This document shows positions 51,745 to 60,651 of a stretch of DNA of 64,000 bases, piece after piece. A model generated the notes under the pieces. It ran no database searches and had not been told where the DNA came from. It worked only from the letters and a program-made list of their open reading frames with translations. The stretch's first letter is position 1, and each line of letters begins with the position of its first letter. Both the position numbers and the translations under genes were made by a program. The stretch spans positions 4,402,001 to 4,466,000 of the forward strand of contig NZ_CP068082.1 of the NCBI RefSeq assembly GCF_016724845.1, given 5' to 3'. Source of the stretch: Sphingobacterium spiritivorum (GTDB lineage: Bacteria > Bacteroidota > Bacteroidia > Sphingobacteriales > Sphingobacteriaceae).

Positions 51745-52848
51745 ATGACATACAGCTCTCATAATATTATGCAGATTACGAAAGATCAGAAGAACATACT
51801 TGAATCGCAGATTCATACTGCTATAGCACAGCAGGAATTGACAACCACACAGTTGGACCTCGCTTATCAGGAAAAATGGTTTAAAATATGGGTATCACAG
51901 GAACTGGGCGGGCTAGGATTGAAATTATCAGAAGGCGTGCGCTTTCTTCGGGATCTCGCCTATATTGATGGTAGTCTGGCCTGGACAATAACCCTATGTT
52001 CGGGAGCAAATCTGTTTGTAGGTTTTATAGATAGGGAAAAAGGAAATTCTGTTTTTTCAGATGCAAAAGTGTGTTTTGGCGGAAGTGGGATGTGTTCCGG
52101 CAGGGCTTATAAAACTGAAGGGGGATACCTCGTTTCCGGTGTATGGAAATACGCTACCGGATCTCCGCATTTAACTCATTTTACCGCAAATGTACCCATA
52201 TTTGACGGTGATGCGGCATGTGTGGATGAGAAAGGACAGGCTTCTTTTATTACCATCTTTGCAGACCACACAGATGTAGAGTTGATAAGAGACTGGAATA
52301 CATTCGGTTTGGAAAGTACGGCAAGCCATAGTTTTAAACTGGATAATGTGTTTATTGCAGACAATCAGGTCTATTCATTAGTACCTGAAAAAGCTACCTT
52401 ACCAGATCCGATATATCAGTATCCGTTTATGCCATTCGCTGCGTTGACGCTCTTAGCTAATTACATGGGTATGTTTGAACGCTTTATGGATCTGGTTGTA
52501 GATCTGTTTCAACATAAATCCAAACAGTCCGGATGGCAGGAAAAATTTGGTGTTTCGGTAAAAGATCATCTGGATCAGACGGTAGTTCTTTATGATAAAA
52601 TGCAAGAGGAAATATGGACAGAAATGGATATTTCGTGGAGTAAACTTGTCGATGGAGAGGGCGACGAGGTATGTTATGCCCGTATTGAAACTAAAAGCAG
52701 AGATATGGTATCCTTTATCCGCAGTAAAGTGACTGCTTTTTTTCCTTATTGCGGTATTGCTGCTGCTCAGCGGGAATCAGAATTGAATATTGTATTCCGG
52801 AATATTTTTACTGCTTCGCAGCATAATTTGCTGCTAAAGACAGATTAA
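51745..52848 (+). CDS. Acyl-CoA dehydrogenase-like flavoprotein, TPP-regulated
   Basis: A 367-residue protein of the acyl-CoA dehydrogenase / flavin monooxygenase fold. N-terminal helices (residues 10-85), then CFGGSGMCSGRAYKTEGGYLVSG and KYATGSPHLTHFT give the beta domain; WNTFGLESTASHSF resembles the FAD-side loop, and a C-terminal helical domain ends in AAAQRESELNIVFRNIFTASQHNLL. The catalytic Glu of true dehydrogenases is not evident, favouring a HsaA/DszC-like monooxygenase or a dehydrogenase of odd substrate. No promoter was found in the 35-base gap after pnuT, so it should be under the TPP riboswitch. An alternative start is the ATG at 51769. Role in thiamine metabolism is inference. 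Confidence 0.75.
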   Translation: MTYSSHNIMQITKDQKNILESQIHTAIAQQELTTTQLDLAYQEKWFKIWVSQELGGLGLKLSEGVRFLRDLAYIDGSLAWTITLCSGANLFVGFIDREKGNSVFSDAKVCFGGSGMCSGRAYKTEGGYLVSGVWKYATGSPHLTHFTANVPIFDGDAACVDEKGQASFITIFADHTDVELIRDWNTFGLESTASHSFKLDNVFIADNQVYSLVPEKATLPDPIYQYPFMPFAALTLLANYMGMFERFMDLVVDLFQHKSKQSGWQEKFGVSVKDHLDQTVVLYDKMQEEIWTEMDISWSKLVDGEGDEVCYARIETKSRDMVSFIRSKVTAFFPYCGIAAAQRESELNIVFRNIFTASQHNLLLKTD

Positions 52849-52907
52849 GTGCATTCGAAGAGATATTAAACGTGCTTAACCGACCGATTATGTACTAAAG
52901 ATCAGAA

Positions 52908-52955
52908 ACCTCTCTCCCGATTACATCGGGATCTATCCCTGGAAAGGAGAGAGGT
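52908..52955. repeat. Compound inverted repeat
   Basis: Outer arms acctctctcc (52908-52917) and ggagagaggt (52946-52955) are perfect complements; inside, cccgat / atcggg (52916-52930) forms a second hairpin overlapping the first arm. GC-richer than the surroundings. It looks like a small REP-like palindromic element between convergent genes. Confidence 0.5.
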
Positions 52956-52977
52956 AGCACTCAAAATAAGTAGATAT

Positions 52978-53014
52978 AAAAAGAGCTGTTTTACATCGTA
53001 AAACAGCTCTTTTT
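52978..53014. terminator. Bidirectional terminator
   Basis: Perfect 17-bp stem (aaaaagagctgttttac / gtaaaacagctcttttt) with a 3-base loop between the convergent flavoprotein and NlpE genes. Confidence 0.95.
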
Positions 53015-53034
53015 ATGATATGGACTTTTAATTC

Positions 53035-53508
53035 TTAAACTTTCTTAAGTATATAATTTGCTTCCAGTGATCCGGTGATGACATTTCCTTCCTGATCAAG
53101 CATTTTTAGTGATCCTTCCTGCACTTTAAATTTATTAGTTCCATCTTTAAGTTTCAATATAACAACACTTCCACTATCATCCCAGGTAAATTTCCCTTCT
53201 TCTTTAAATGTTGATTTTTTTCCTAAATATTCCGATACAAGTGAATACGTATTATCCTTATGCAGGATTACATTTGTTTTGATACCTTCACAGTCTGCAC
53301 ATGGTAACACGCCTTCATATTCCCCGTCCCAGTCCAATGCATTCTGGCTGTTATGAGCCGGATCCGGATTTGAAAATTCTTCTACTGAATCTTTTTTTGC
53401 TAAAGCCGCTATAGAATCATTTTTTTCGGATGTTGCAGTTATAGATGTGTTTTGACAAGAAATTAAAACCAATGCCGCTCCTGTGATACTTAAAATCAAT
53501 TTCTTCAT
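53035..53508 (-). CDS. NlpE-like copper-resistance lipoprotein
   Basis: A 157-residue lipoprotein; the signal ends in VLISC (Cys19). WDGEYEGVLPCADCEGIKTNVIL carries the NlpE N-terminal fold with its CxxC (about residues 73-76). In E. coli NlpE senses surface contact and lipoprotein trafficking and relates to copper tolerance; in Bacteroidota only the N-terminal domain is commonly present, as here. Downstream of the universal stress gene (46 bases), possibly co-transcribed. Confidence 0.88.
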   Translation of the reverse strand: MKKLILSITGAALVLISCQNTSITATSEKNDSIAALAKKDSVEEFSNPDPAHNSQNALDWDGEYEGVLPCADCEGIKTNVILHKDNTYSLVSEYLGKKSTFKEEGKFTWDDSGSVVILKLKDGTNKFKVQEGSLKMLDQEGNVITGSLEANYILKKV

Positions 53509-53554
53509 AATTGTTTTCTTTTGATGTACCTGATGATTTGCAAAAACCGTTCCT

Positions 53555-54397
53555 TTATGCTTCTTCGCGAATAACTAATATAGGTATTGTGGAATGATAG
53601 GCTAGTTTTTGACTCATACTGGACGTAAATAAGCGATCAAAGAAGTTACGGTTGCGTTTTACAATGGCCAGAAAATCAATTTTATGCTCCATAATAAATT
53701 CCAATACTCTCTCTTCCACAGATGTGGCTGGCAATACTGAAAATGTCAGACGAGAATTGTTGAATTGTTGTTTCCATGCCGCTGCCTGAGATTCAATATC
53801 TTCATTTTCCTTTGTCTTGATGTGTAATACATTGACTTTCGCATCAAAATAATCGGCCAGTTTCAAAATCTCAGCTAAAGGTTTCTTATCGGCCTCTCTG
53901 AAGAGGGTTGTAAATCCTATAGCTTTGATGCCATCAAATTTTGCCAGTCTGGGAATGCTGAATACTGGCTGCGATACAGAACGTATAAGATTGACGGTAT
54001 TGGAACCTATGAGTGTGGTGTTGGCTGAATTCAAGCCAGTGGTGCCCATGACAATCATATCGATCTGGTCACGTTTAATAACCCGTTTGATCGAATCCAG
54101 AAACAGTCCTTTTTCAAAGACAAAGTACATCTCTATATCTTCAAGGTTGTACTTTTTGGCGATTTCATGTAATTGAGGAACGTTGTCTTTGTAATTATCA
54201 AATTGGGCCAGTTCTATAGATTGATAAATCTGCTGTACATAATCCAACTGCCCCGCATACATGCTGGAATAAATCGGCAATTCGTAGACATGCAGGATGT
54301 AAAGAGATGCATCTATACTTTTAGCAAGCTGAAGCGCGTAAACAAATGCATTGTTTGCAGCTTCTGAAAAATCGGTAGGGAATAAAATACGCTTCAT
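53555..54397 (-). CDS. Universal stress protein, tandem UspA domains
   Basis: A 280-residue cytoplasmic protein with two Usp domains. The first (1-145) starts KRILFPTDFSEAANNAF and ends with the nucleotide loop IVMGTTGLNSANTTLIGSNT, matching the ATP-binding G-2x-G-9x-G(S/T) pattern. The second (about 155-280) lacks a clear ATP loop. Such tandem proteins respond to stress; the function is not specific. Likely heads a run with the NlpE-like gene. Confidence 0.92.
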   Translation of the reverse strand: MKRILFPTDFSEAANNAFVYALQLAKSIDASLYILHVYELPIYSSMYAGQLDYVQQIYQSIELAQFDNYKDNVPQLHEIAKKYNLEDIEMYFVFEKGLFLDSIKRVIKRDQIDMIVMGTTGLNSANTTLIGSNTVNLIRSVSQPVFSIPRLAKFDGIKAIGFTTLFREADKKPLAEILKLADYFDAKVNVLHIKTKENEDIESQAAAWKQQFNNSRLTFSVLPATSVEERVLEFIMEHKIDFLAIVKRNRNFFDRLFTSSMSQKLAYHSTIPILVIREEA

Positions 54398-54465
54398 AGG
54401 ACAAATATGATGTGGGATTTTGTTAAGTTACTGATTTTGAGGCGTAATTGCAAATAATACTGCTG

Positions 54466-55329
54466 TTAGTTTTTCCAGGTTTTGAGATTTTCACTTTTAA
54501 ATTTCCATTCCGGAGTTAGAATTACGCCGTCTTTCAGCTTATACCAGGGGCTTAGTTTGGGGTCATTAGGGTTATTCAATATCTGTATTTCCTGCGCAGG
54601 CATATAGCTTTGTGCAAGGAGTACCAATTTTTCTCCCTGCTCATTTTCGGCCATATCTACTGCAATGATGGCGTGTCCTATAGGATTTCCCTTTTGAATA
54701 AATGTGTCTCCGATTTTAATATTACGGACAGAGGACACAGTAGGTAATTCATCATGGAGTGAGGCTGTGTTAGCATATGCAAATATATATTCCATATACT
54801 TCCAGTATTTTTTAGCACTGTAATCACCTTTAATATAGTCTGTGTAATAACGGGGCTTCCCATCAGATAAGAAGTTGAAGTGAATTTCCTTAAATCTTTT
54901 TTGCTGATACAGATAGTCTGCTCTTAGCCGCATGACAGCATCTGCACATTGATGGAGATCTCTTGTGCCGATAGGAAGATTGACTACACTGACATATATT
55001 TTATTTTGAGCTTTGACATTGCCATTGTAATATAAGACCTCAGATCCCATTTTCTTCAGGGGCAGATGTTGTAGAAAATAACCAAATTCATTGGCCTGAT
55101 AGGTTTTGCGCTGGTATCCCTGAGGCGTAATAAAACGATCTTTCACAGTCATCCCATCTGATTTGATCCATATTGTATTGTAACCTTCATTGGACACATA
55201 GTTTTCGGAGGGGAGAGAATCACGATTTGATATGTCAGATTCGGCATTACCACTGCCGGATTGACAAGCTGTAGCAGATAATATCAAAGAGGGGATAAGC
55301 AGAAGAGTATGAAAGAGATGCAGCATCAT
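54466..55329 (-). CDS. DUF4846 lipoprotein
   Basis: A 287-residue exported protein with a signal ending in ILSATAC (lipobox Cys22). RFITPQGYQRKTYQANEFGYFLQHLPL, VNLPIGTRDLHQCADAVMRLRADYLY and GHAIIAVDMAENEQGEKLVLLAQSYMPAQ are typical of DUF4846, whose function is unknown. The alternation of hydrophobic strands suggests a compact periplasmic domain. Next gene on the same strand is the UspA gene, 68 bases away. Confidence 0.85.
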   Translation of the reverse strand: MMLHLFHTLLLIPSLILSATACQSGSGNAESDISNRDSLPSENYVSNEGYNTIWIKSDGMTVKDRFITPQGYQRKTYQANEFGYFLQHLPLKKMGSEVLYYNGNVKAQNKIYVSVVNLPIGTRDLHQCADAVMRLRADYLYQQKRFKEIHFNFLSDGKPRYYTDYIKGDYSAKKYWKYMEYIFAYANTASLHDELPTVSSVRNIKIGDTFIQKGNPIGHAIIAVDMAENEQGEKLVLLAQSYMPAQEIQILNNPNDPKLSPWYKLKDGVILTPEWKFKSENLKTWKN

Positions 55330-55542
55330 ATATTTTTAAATTTATATTATCAAAATAGCAAATTTATATGGTATTTTAAAATTTAAGTAATGCACATAGA
55401 GTGCGAAAATCGATAAATTATGTTAAAGTTTGTTAAGTAACAAGTTTGTTTCAATTGCGATGTAAGTATTCATCTATAAACTTTTTCTACAATTCATTCG
55501 TTATAGTAGTGTCAATTATTATAGGTTCAATTTATTATAACT

Positions 55543-56115
55543 ATGGAAAGTAAACATTATTCGCTGGTTTTCCTGCCGTGTTCTCGTTCTATGAGTCTGG
55601 TCCGTCATCTCAAGGAAGCATTGGCCAATATAATCGGTTGGTACAATAGTAAAAATTCGGATGCTCATATTACTATTTTAGAGTTCAATGCTACCGATGC
55701 CGAGTTGGAATTTATCAAACGTAAAATCAGACAGCTGGCTGATACCGAACGTCCGGATTATGTCTATCTGGATAAGTATGAGGCATTTCCGCAAAACGGA
55801 GCATTTTTCATTGCTCCTACGGATTATTCCAAGAATTATCTGAAGAATATTATGAATCGTTTTGTCGGATCTCTGAATGCTAAAAATATCCGGAAAAGTA
55901 ACGATCCGCACATGAGTATTGCCCGAAAACTCAATGCAGATAAACTGGCAATTGCATTGGAAAGGTTTGAGAGTATCAGTCTCAATTTTTTCTGTGATCG
56001 TGTGGTATTACGTATCTACGATAAAGGATCCAGTCAATACCAATTCGCAGATGAATTTAAATTTGGAAGCAAAATACCGGCTCCACCTGCCCAATTCAGA
56101 CTGGATATCAGCTAG
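55543..56115 (+). CDS. 2H phosphoesterase / LigT-like RNA ligase family protein
   Basis: A 190-residue protein with the two HxT/S-x motifs of the 2H superfamily: HITIL (His42) and HMSIA (His123). Length and layout match the 2'-5' RNA ligase/cyclic-phosphodiesterase group. It probably acts on 2',3'-cyclic phosphates or RNA ends, but the exact substrate is unknown. Its TAG stop overlaps the stop of the convergent acetyltransferase at CTAG (56112-56115). Confidence 0.85.
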   Translation: MESKHYSLVFLPCSRSMSLVRHLKEALANIIGWYNSKNSDAHITILEFNATDAELEFIKRKIRQLADTERPDYVYLDKYEAFPQNGAFFIAPTDYSKNYLKNIMNRFVGSLNAKNIRKSNDPHMSIARKLNADKLAIALERFESISLNFFCDRVVLRIYDKGSSQYQFADEFKFGSKIPAPPAQFRLDIS

Positions 56116-56708
56116 AATTTTTTGTCCCTGAAGTAATATTGCTTGTCTTCGTCCGTAATCGGACGAAGTACACGGCAGGGATTGCCTGCAGCAATGACAT
56201 TTGCCGGAATATCTCTGGTGACTACCGATCCGGCACCGATGACTGTATTCTCACCGATCGTGACGCCCGGATTAATTACTGCATTACCTCCGATCCATAC
56301 ATTGTCTCCTATAGTAATAGGAAAGGCATATTCCCACCCTTCATTGCGGGGTGTTGCATGTATAGGATGGCCTGCTGTAAATAGACTTACATTGGGTGCA
56401 AACATGACATTCTCACCTATGCTGACTTTAGCACCATCGAGGATTGTACAATTATAATTCGCGTAAAAATTATCACCTATTTCTATATTATATCCATAAT
56501 CACAACGAAAAGGCGGTTCAATAAAAAGACGGTTACCTGTCTTCGCAAATAATTTTTTGATGATCTGATTACGCTCTTTGATTTTTGAAGGAGCTGATAA
56601 ATTGTATTTGTACAATTCCTCCTTTGCATATTGACGGTCCTCGAATAATTCCTTTCCCATTGCGCGGTAAGGCTCAGAAGCAAGCATAAGTTCTTTAGCG
56701 GTTTTCAT
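56112..56708 (-). CDS. Sugar O-acetyltransferase, Maa/LacA type
   Basis: A 198-residue left-handed beta-helix acetyltransferase. The N-terminal maltose-acetyltransferase cap (AKELMLASEPYRAMGKELFED) is followed by hexapeptide repeats (residues 70-185) and the catalytic-His region FTAGHPIHATPRNEG. It transfers acetyl from acetyl-CoA to a sugar; the substrate is unknown. Converges on the 2H gene by overlapping stop codons. Confidence 0.92.
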   Translation of the reverse strand: MKTAKELMLASEPYRAMGKELFEDRQYAKEELYKYNLSAPSKIKERNQIIKKLFAKTGNRLFIEPPFRCDYGYNIEIGDNFYANYNCTILDGAKVSIGENVMFAPNVSLFTAGHPIHATPRNEGWEYAFPITIGDNVWIGGNAVINPGVTIGENTVIGAGSVVTRDIPANVIAAGNPCRVLRPITDEDKQYYFRDKKF

Positions 56709-56747
56709 GTTCCCAAGATAGAAAATTTTATCGTCGTTTATAATCCT

Positions 56748-56755
56748 TACCTTTG
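56748..56755 (+). promoter_or_regulatory. -7 element of pepD promoter
   Basis: TACCTTTG matches TAnnTTTG. It overlaps the in-frame ATG at 56753, so translation must begin later, at 56774. Confidence 0.55.
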
Positions 56756-56773
56756 TGGCATAATTCAGATACT

Positions 56774-58237
56774 ATGAATCAGGAAATATTACAATTACAA
56801 CCACAGTCGATTTGGAAAAATTTTAATGCTTTAAATGCAGTACCCAGAGCTTCTAAGAAAGAGGAAAGGGTAATTGCTTTTATACAGGAATTCGGAAAAT
56901 CATTAGGTCTCGAAACCATCACTGATAAAACCGGAAATGTCGTGATCCGAAAACCTGCTACAGCAGGTATGGAAGATCGTAAAGGAATCGTCTTGCAATC
57001 GCATCTGGATATGGTACATCAAAAGAACAATGATACCGTGTTTGATTTTGACGCAGACGGAATCAGGATGCTGATTGATGGCGACTGGGTAAAAGCTGAC
57101 GGTACTACCTTGGGTGCTGACAATGGAATAGGGGTGGCGACTATCATGGCCATTCTGGAATCAAAGGAGTTGGCTCATCCGGCTGTAGATGCCCTTTTTA
57201 CAATAGATGAGGAAACCGGTATGACTGGTGCATTCGGTCTGGAAGGTGGGGTTCTGCAAGGAGAAATACTCTTGAATCTAGATACAGAAAATGATACAGA
57301 AATTGATATCGGCTGTGCCGGTGGTGTAGATGTCACTGCGACAAAGAGTTACAGCTCTGAACCTGTATTAAACGGATATGCGGGATTGACAATTACGGTA
57401 AAAGGATTGAATGGCGGGCACTCCGGTATGGAGATTCATAAAGGTCTGGGAAATGCCAATAAGATTATGAACAGAGTTTTGTTTGGTATGCACGGCGGAT
57501 TTGGGCTTCGTTTGTCAGAAATAAAAGGAGGCGGCCTGAGAAATGCTATTCCCAGAGAAAGTGTTGCTAAAGTCGTATTACCACAGGAGCAGGTTCAGCA
57601 CTTTATTTCAGCTGCTGATAGTGTGATCCAGGCTATCAAAGCCGAATACAAAAGTGTGGATGCGGGTCTTGAAATTGTTATTGATCAGCAAGAGCATACT
57701 CCGGTCACTATTTTGCCACTGGATGTACAGGAACAACTTATCAAAGCAGTATATGCCGCTCATAACGGTGTGTACCGTATGAGTGCTGATTTCGCAGATC
57801 TGGTCGAAACATCCAATAATATAGCCAATATAGAGGTGAAAGATGGTAAGATCACAATAAAATGTCTGACCAGATCCTCCGTTGAATCTTCTAAATATGA
57901 TCTTGCAAACGCATTAAAATCTACATTTGAACTGATGGGTGCGGAGGTTGGATTTTCCGGAGATTATCCGGGCTGGACTCCTGACGCTAATTCGCAGATC
58001 CTGCAGGTACTTAAGGATATCTATGAAAAGCAATATCATGAGCAACCGGAGGTAGTTGCCTGCCATGCCGGTCTGGAATGTGGTATTCTGGGACGTAATT
58101 ATCCGGGTATGGATATGATTTCCTTCGGTCCGACTATTCTTGGAGCACATTCACCGGCTGAGCGCGTATCTATATCATCCGTTCAGAAATTCTGGGCATT
58201 TATACAGGAGATCCTGGTTAATATTCCCAAAAAGTAA
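56774..58237 (+). CDS. pepD: Aminoacyl-histidine dipeptidase
   Basis: A 487-residue M20/PepD family metallodipeptidase that cleaves Xaa-His dipeptides. QSHLDMVHQK holds the first metal ligands, LGADNGIGVA bridges metals, and FTIDEETGMTGAFGLEGG follows; the lid region starts near LTITVKGLNGGHSGMEIHKG. CHAGLECGILGRNYPGMDMIS supplies late ligands. Start 56774 is chosen because the earlier ATG lies inside the promoter element. Ends before a strong terminator. Confidence 0.95.
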   Translation: MNQEILQLQPQSIWKNFNALNAVPRASKKEERVIAFIQEFGKSLGLETITDKTGNVVIRKPATAGMEDRKGIVLQSHLDMVHQKNNDTVFDFDADGIRMLIDGDWVKADGTTLGADNGIGVATIMAILESKELAHPAVDALFTIDEETGMTGAFGLEGGVLQGEILLNLDTENDTEIDIGCAGGVDVTATKSYSSEPVLNGYAGLTITVKGLNGGHSGMEIHKGLGNANKIMNRVLFGMHGGFGLRLSEIKGGGLRNAIPRESVAKVVLPQEQVQHFISAADSVIQAIKAEYKSVDAGLEIVIDQQEHTPVTILPLDVQEQLIKAVYAAHNGVYRMSADFADLVETSNNIANIEVKDGKITIKCLTRSSVESSKYDLANALKSTFELMGAEVGFSGDYPGWTPDANSQILQVLKDIYEKQYHEQPEVVACHAGLECGILGRNYPGMDMISFGPTILGAHSPAERVSISSVQKFWAFIQEILVNIPKK

Positions 58238-58284
58238 AAGGGTGCAGATGGCATAGCATATACTTCTTTGATCCGGTCAAAGAG

Positions 58285-58320
58285 AAAGGGCAGTCTAAAA
58301 TATATAGACTGCCCTTTTGT
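58285..58320. terminator. Terminator between pepD and amino-acid permease genes
   Basis: Stem aaagggcagtct / agactgccctttt with a short A/T loop, between convergent genes. Confidence 0.85.
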
Positions 58321-58345
58321 ATATCAGAAGCTGTGTTTCAGGATA

Positions 58346-59827
58346 TTAATTTTTCAATCCTTGTTCATGCTGTTTACGAATCTTACTGTGTTTTTTACCG
58401 TAAATAAAATAGATAATCATTCCTATTCCAAGCCAGATTCCTAATCGCTCCCAGCTTTGAATCGGTAATGATGCCATCATCGCCACACATACGATAACAC
58501 CCAGAATCGGGATCAACGGCACTAAAGGTGTGCGGAAAGGGCGTTCGATATCCGGAGCTGTTTTTCTCAATACCAGAATACCGATACATACTAATGTAAA
58601 GGCAAAAAGAGTTCCGATACTTACCATGTGCCCCAGATCAGAGACCGGTACAAATCCAGCAAAAAGACTTACGAAAATCATAAAAATAACATTGGTTTTC
58701 CATGGCGTCTGATTTTTTCCGAGATGAGAGAAAAGTGCCGGAAGCAAACCGTCTTTACTCATGGAGTAAAATACTCGGCTCTGGCCTAAGAGCATAACCA
58801 GAATTACGGAAGTGTAACCGCTGATAATCGTAATAATCAAAGCCGTATTCAGGAAGTGATATCCTGTCTTGGCAAATGCTGTAGCTACTGGTTTTGCATC
58901 ACCTTTGAACTCTGTATAGTTCGCCAATCCGGTCATCACATACGAAAACAATACATATAATACCGTACAGATAATCAATGAACCTATAATTCCGATTGGC
59001 ATTCCTTTTTTAGGATTCTTGGCTTCCTGTGCTGCTGTACTGACCGCATCAAAGCCAACAAAAGCAAAGAATAAAACTCCTGCTGCTCTGAAAACTCCGG
59101 AAATACCAAAATTTCCGAAATAACCATCTTTAAAGAATTCTCCCCAACCGATTTTTCCGCTTTTCAATAATTCTTCACCTTCATTGGCAGGGATAAACGG
59201 TGTATGGTTTGCCGGGTTGATAAATGACCAGCCTAAACCGATGAAAATCAAAACCACAGATACTTTAAGAATAACCAGCAGATTGTTTACTGTAGATGAT
59301 TCTTTGGTACCTCTTATCAGTAACAAGGACAGCAGGCAGACAATAATGATTGCCGGAATATTGACATATCCGCCCTCCCAGGGGCCGTGCAGGAATTCTT
59401 CGGGTATACTCATGCCGAATATTTTCAGCAACTCACCGAAGTACTGAGACCAGCTCACGGCTACTGTGGCGCTTGCAAGTGCATATTCTAATACCAAATC
59501 CCATCCGATAATCCATGCTACCAATTCACCCATAGTTGCATAAGAGTATGTGTAAGCACTTCCTGCGACCGGAATCATAGATGCAAATTCTGCATAACAA
59601 AGTCCTGCAAAAGCACAGCCTACTGCGGCTATAATAAAGGAAAGCATAACTGCCGGTCCTGCATTATCAGCTGCTGCCATTCCCGTCAGTGAAAATAATC
59701 CTGCACCAATAATGGCTCCAACGCCAAGGGCAACCAGCCCTGTACTGGACAAGGTTCTTTTCAGGGTGTGCTCGCCACTCTCGTGGGCCTCTGAGACTAA
59801 TTGAGTGATTGATTTTTTAAAAAGCAT
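58346..59827 (-). CDS. Amino acid permease, APC superfamily (CAT-like)
   Basis: A 493-residue 12-14-helix transporter. GLVALGVGAIIGAGLFSLTGMAA (about residues 31-53, split) contains the unwound-helix GAIIGAG motif, and VLFFAFVGFDAVSTAAQEAKNPKKGMPIGI is the family signature. It resembles cationic-amino-acid-type permeases (YfnA/CAT group). Substrate unknown. Single gene with its own 166-base upstream region. Confidence 0.92.
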   Translation of the reverse strand: MLFKKSITQLVSEAHESGEHTLKRTLSSTGLVALGVGAIIGAGLFSLTGMAAADNAGPAVMLSFIIAAVGCAFAGLCYAEFASMIPVAGSAYTYSYATMGELVAWIIGWDLVLEYALASATVAVSWSQYFGELLKIFGMSIPEEFLHGPWEGGYVNIPAIIIVCLLSLLLIRGTKESSTVNNLLVILKVSVVLIFIGLGWSFINPANHTPFIPANEGEELLKSGKIGWGEFFKDGYFGNFGISGVFRAAGVLFFAFVGFDAVSTAAQEAKNPKKGMPIGIIGSLIICTVLYVLFSYVMTGLANYTEFKGDAKPVATAFAKTGYHFLNTALIITIISGYTSVILVMLLGQSRVFYSMSKDGLLPALFSHLGKNQTPWKTNVIFMIFVSLFAGFVPVSDLGHMVSIGTLFAFTLVCIGILVLRKTAPDIERPFRTPLVPLIPILGVIVCVAMMASLPIQSWERLGIWLGIGMIIYFIYGKKHSKIRKQHEQGLKN

Positions 59828-59945
59828 TTATAATTTTGATTAGAATAATGATTAATACTATTGTTTTTCCAGTTTTTGAATCTTAAAATTTATTACTCAT
59901 TGGTTAGCACAAGTAATTCTATACCAAAAATAGATTTTTAAATGA

Positions 59946-59980
59946 AAAAAGGGAAGAAAATCTTCTTCCCTTTCGGTTTT
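59946..59980 (-). terminator. Terminator of NAD(P)-oxidoreductase gene
   Basis: On the minus strand stem aaagggaaga / tcttcccttt is followed by six Ts, 20 bases after the stop. Confidence 0.85.
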
Positions 59981-59993
59981 TTTTGAATATGTC

Positions 59994-60644
59994 TTAATAA
60001 GCGGCTGTGAAACGCTTTTTGATAAACTGTGGTTTCTCCAATTCATCGGCGATTGCAACAGCTACATCTTCTACAGACAGACGTGAGCGACCTTCCTGAT
60101 CCGTTACAGGATGATCAAGATCTGTGCGATAAGTACCTGTCCGTGTGCCCGGAGAGGCTGGGCTCATCTCAATAGCCGGACTGAATAAAGTCCAGTCGAG
60201 GTCATTGGATCTACGGATGACTTCATAGTAATCTGCTGCAGCCAACGCTCCCGGTTTGATCTCTGCCGGAAAATCAGGCGCATCTACAATTCTTGTTCCG
60301 GCTTCAGTCAGCAAACTGCCGGCTCCGCCAATCACGATAAATCTCTTGATACCTGCGTGCTCTACAGCCTCCTGAATGGATCTGGCTCCGGCAGTATAAT
60401 CTTCATAGATAGAAGGATTGGTCCATCCTGCATTGTAGGCAGAGATCACTGCATCGCTTCCTTTGAGGATAGCTGCCAGTGCATTGCTGTCATTGACATC
60501 ATTCTGTACAGCGAGAATATGCTCATTCTTCTCTATCTGATCTGTGTTTCTTGCTATAGCGGTTACATGATGTCCTCTATGTACTAATTCTTTTAAGATA
60601 TGTGAACCTACATATCCTGAAGCTCCGATTAATGCTACTTTCAT
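59994..60644 (-). CDS. NAD(P)-binding oxidoreductase, YwnB/NmrA-like
   Basis: A 216-residue atypical short-chain dehydrogenase. KVALIGASGYVGSHILKELV gives the nucleotide loop and GSDAVISAYNAGWTNP, RFIVIGGAGSLL follow, as in YwnB-type proteins. The classical YxxxK pair is not clear. It lies 7 bases after an Rrf2 regulator on the same strand, the same arrangement as ywnA-ywnB of Bacillus. Likely a stress-linked oxidoreductase controlled by that regulator; activity untested. Confidence 0.85.
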   Translation of the reverse strand: MKVALIGASGYVGSHILKELVHRGHHVTAIARNTDQIEKNEHILAVQNDVNDSNALAAILKGSDAVISAYNAGWTNPSIYEDYTAGARSIQEAVEHAGIKRFIVIGGAGSLLTEAGTRIVDAPDFPAEIKPGALAAADYYEVIRRSNDLDWTLFSPAIEMSPASPGTRTGTYRTDLDHPVTDQEGRSRLSVEDVAVAIADELEKPQFIKKRFTAAY

Positions 60645-60651
60645 TTTTTTA

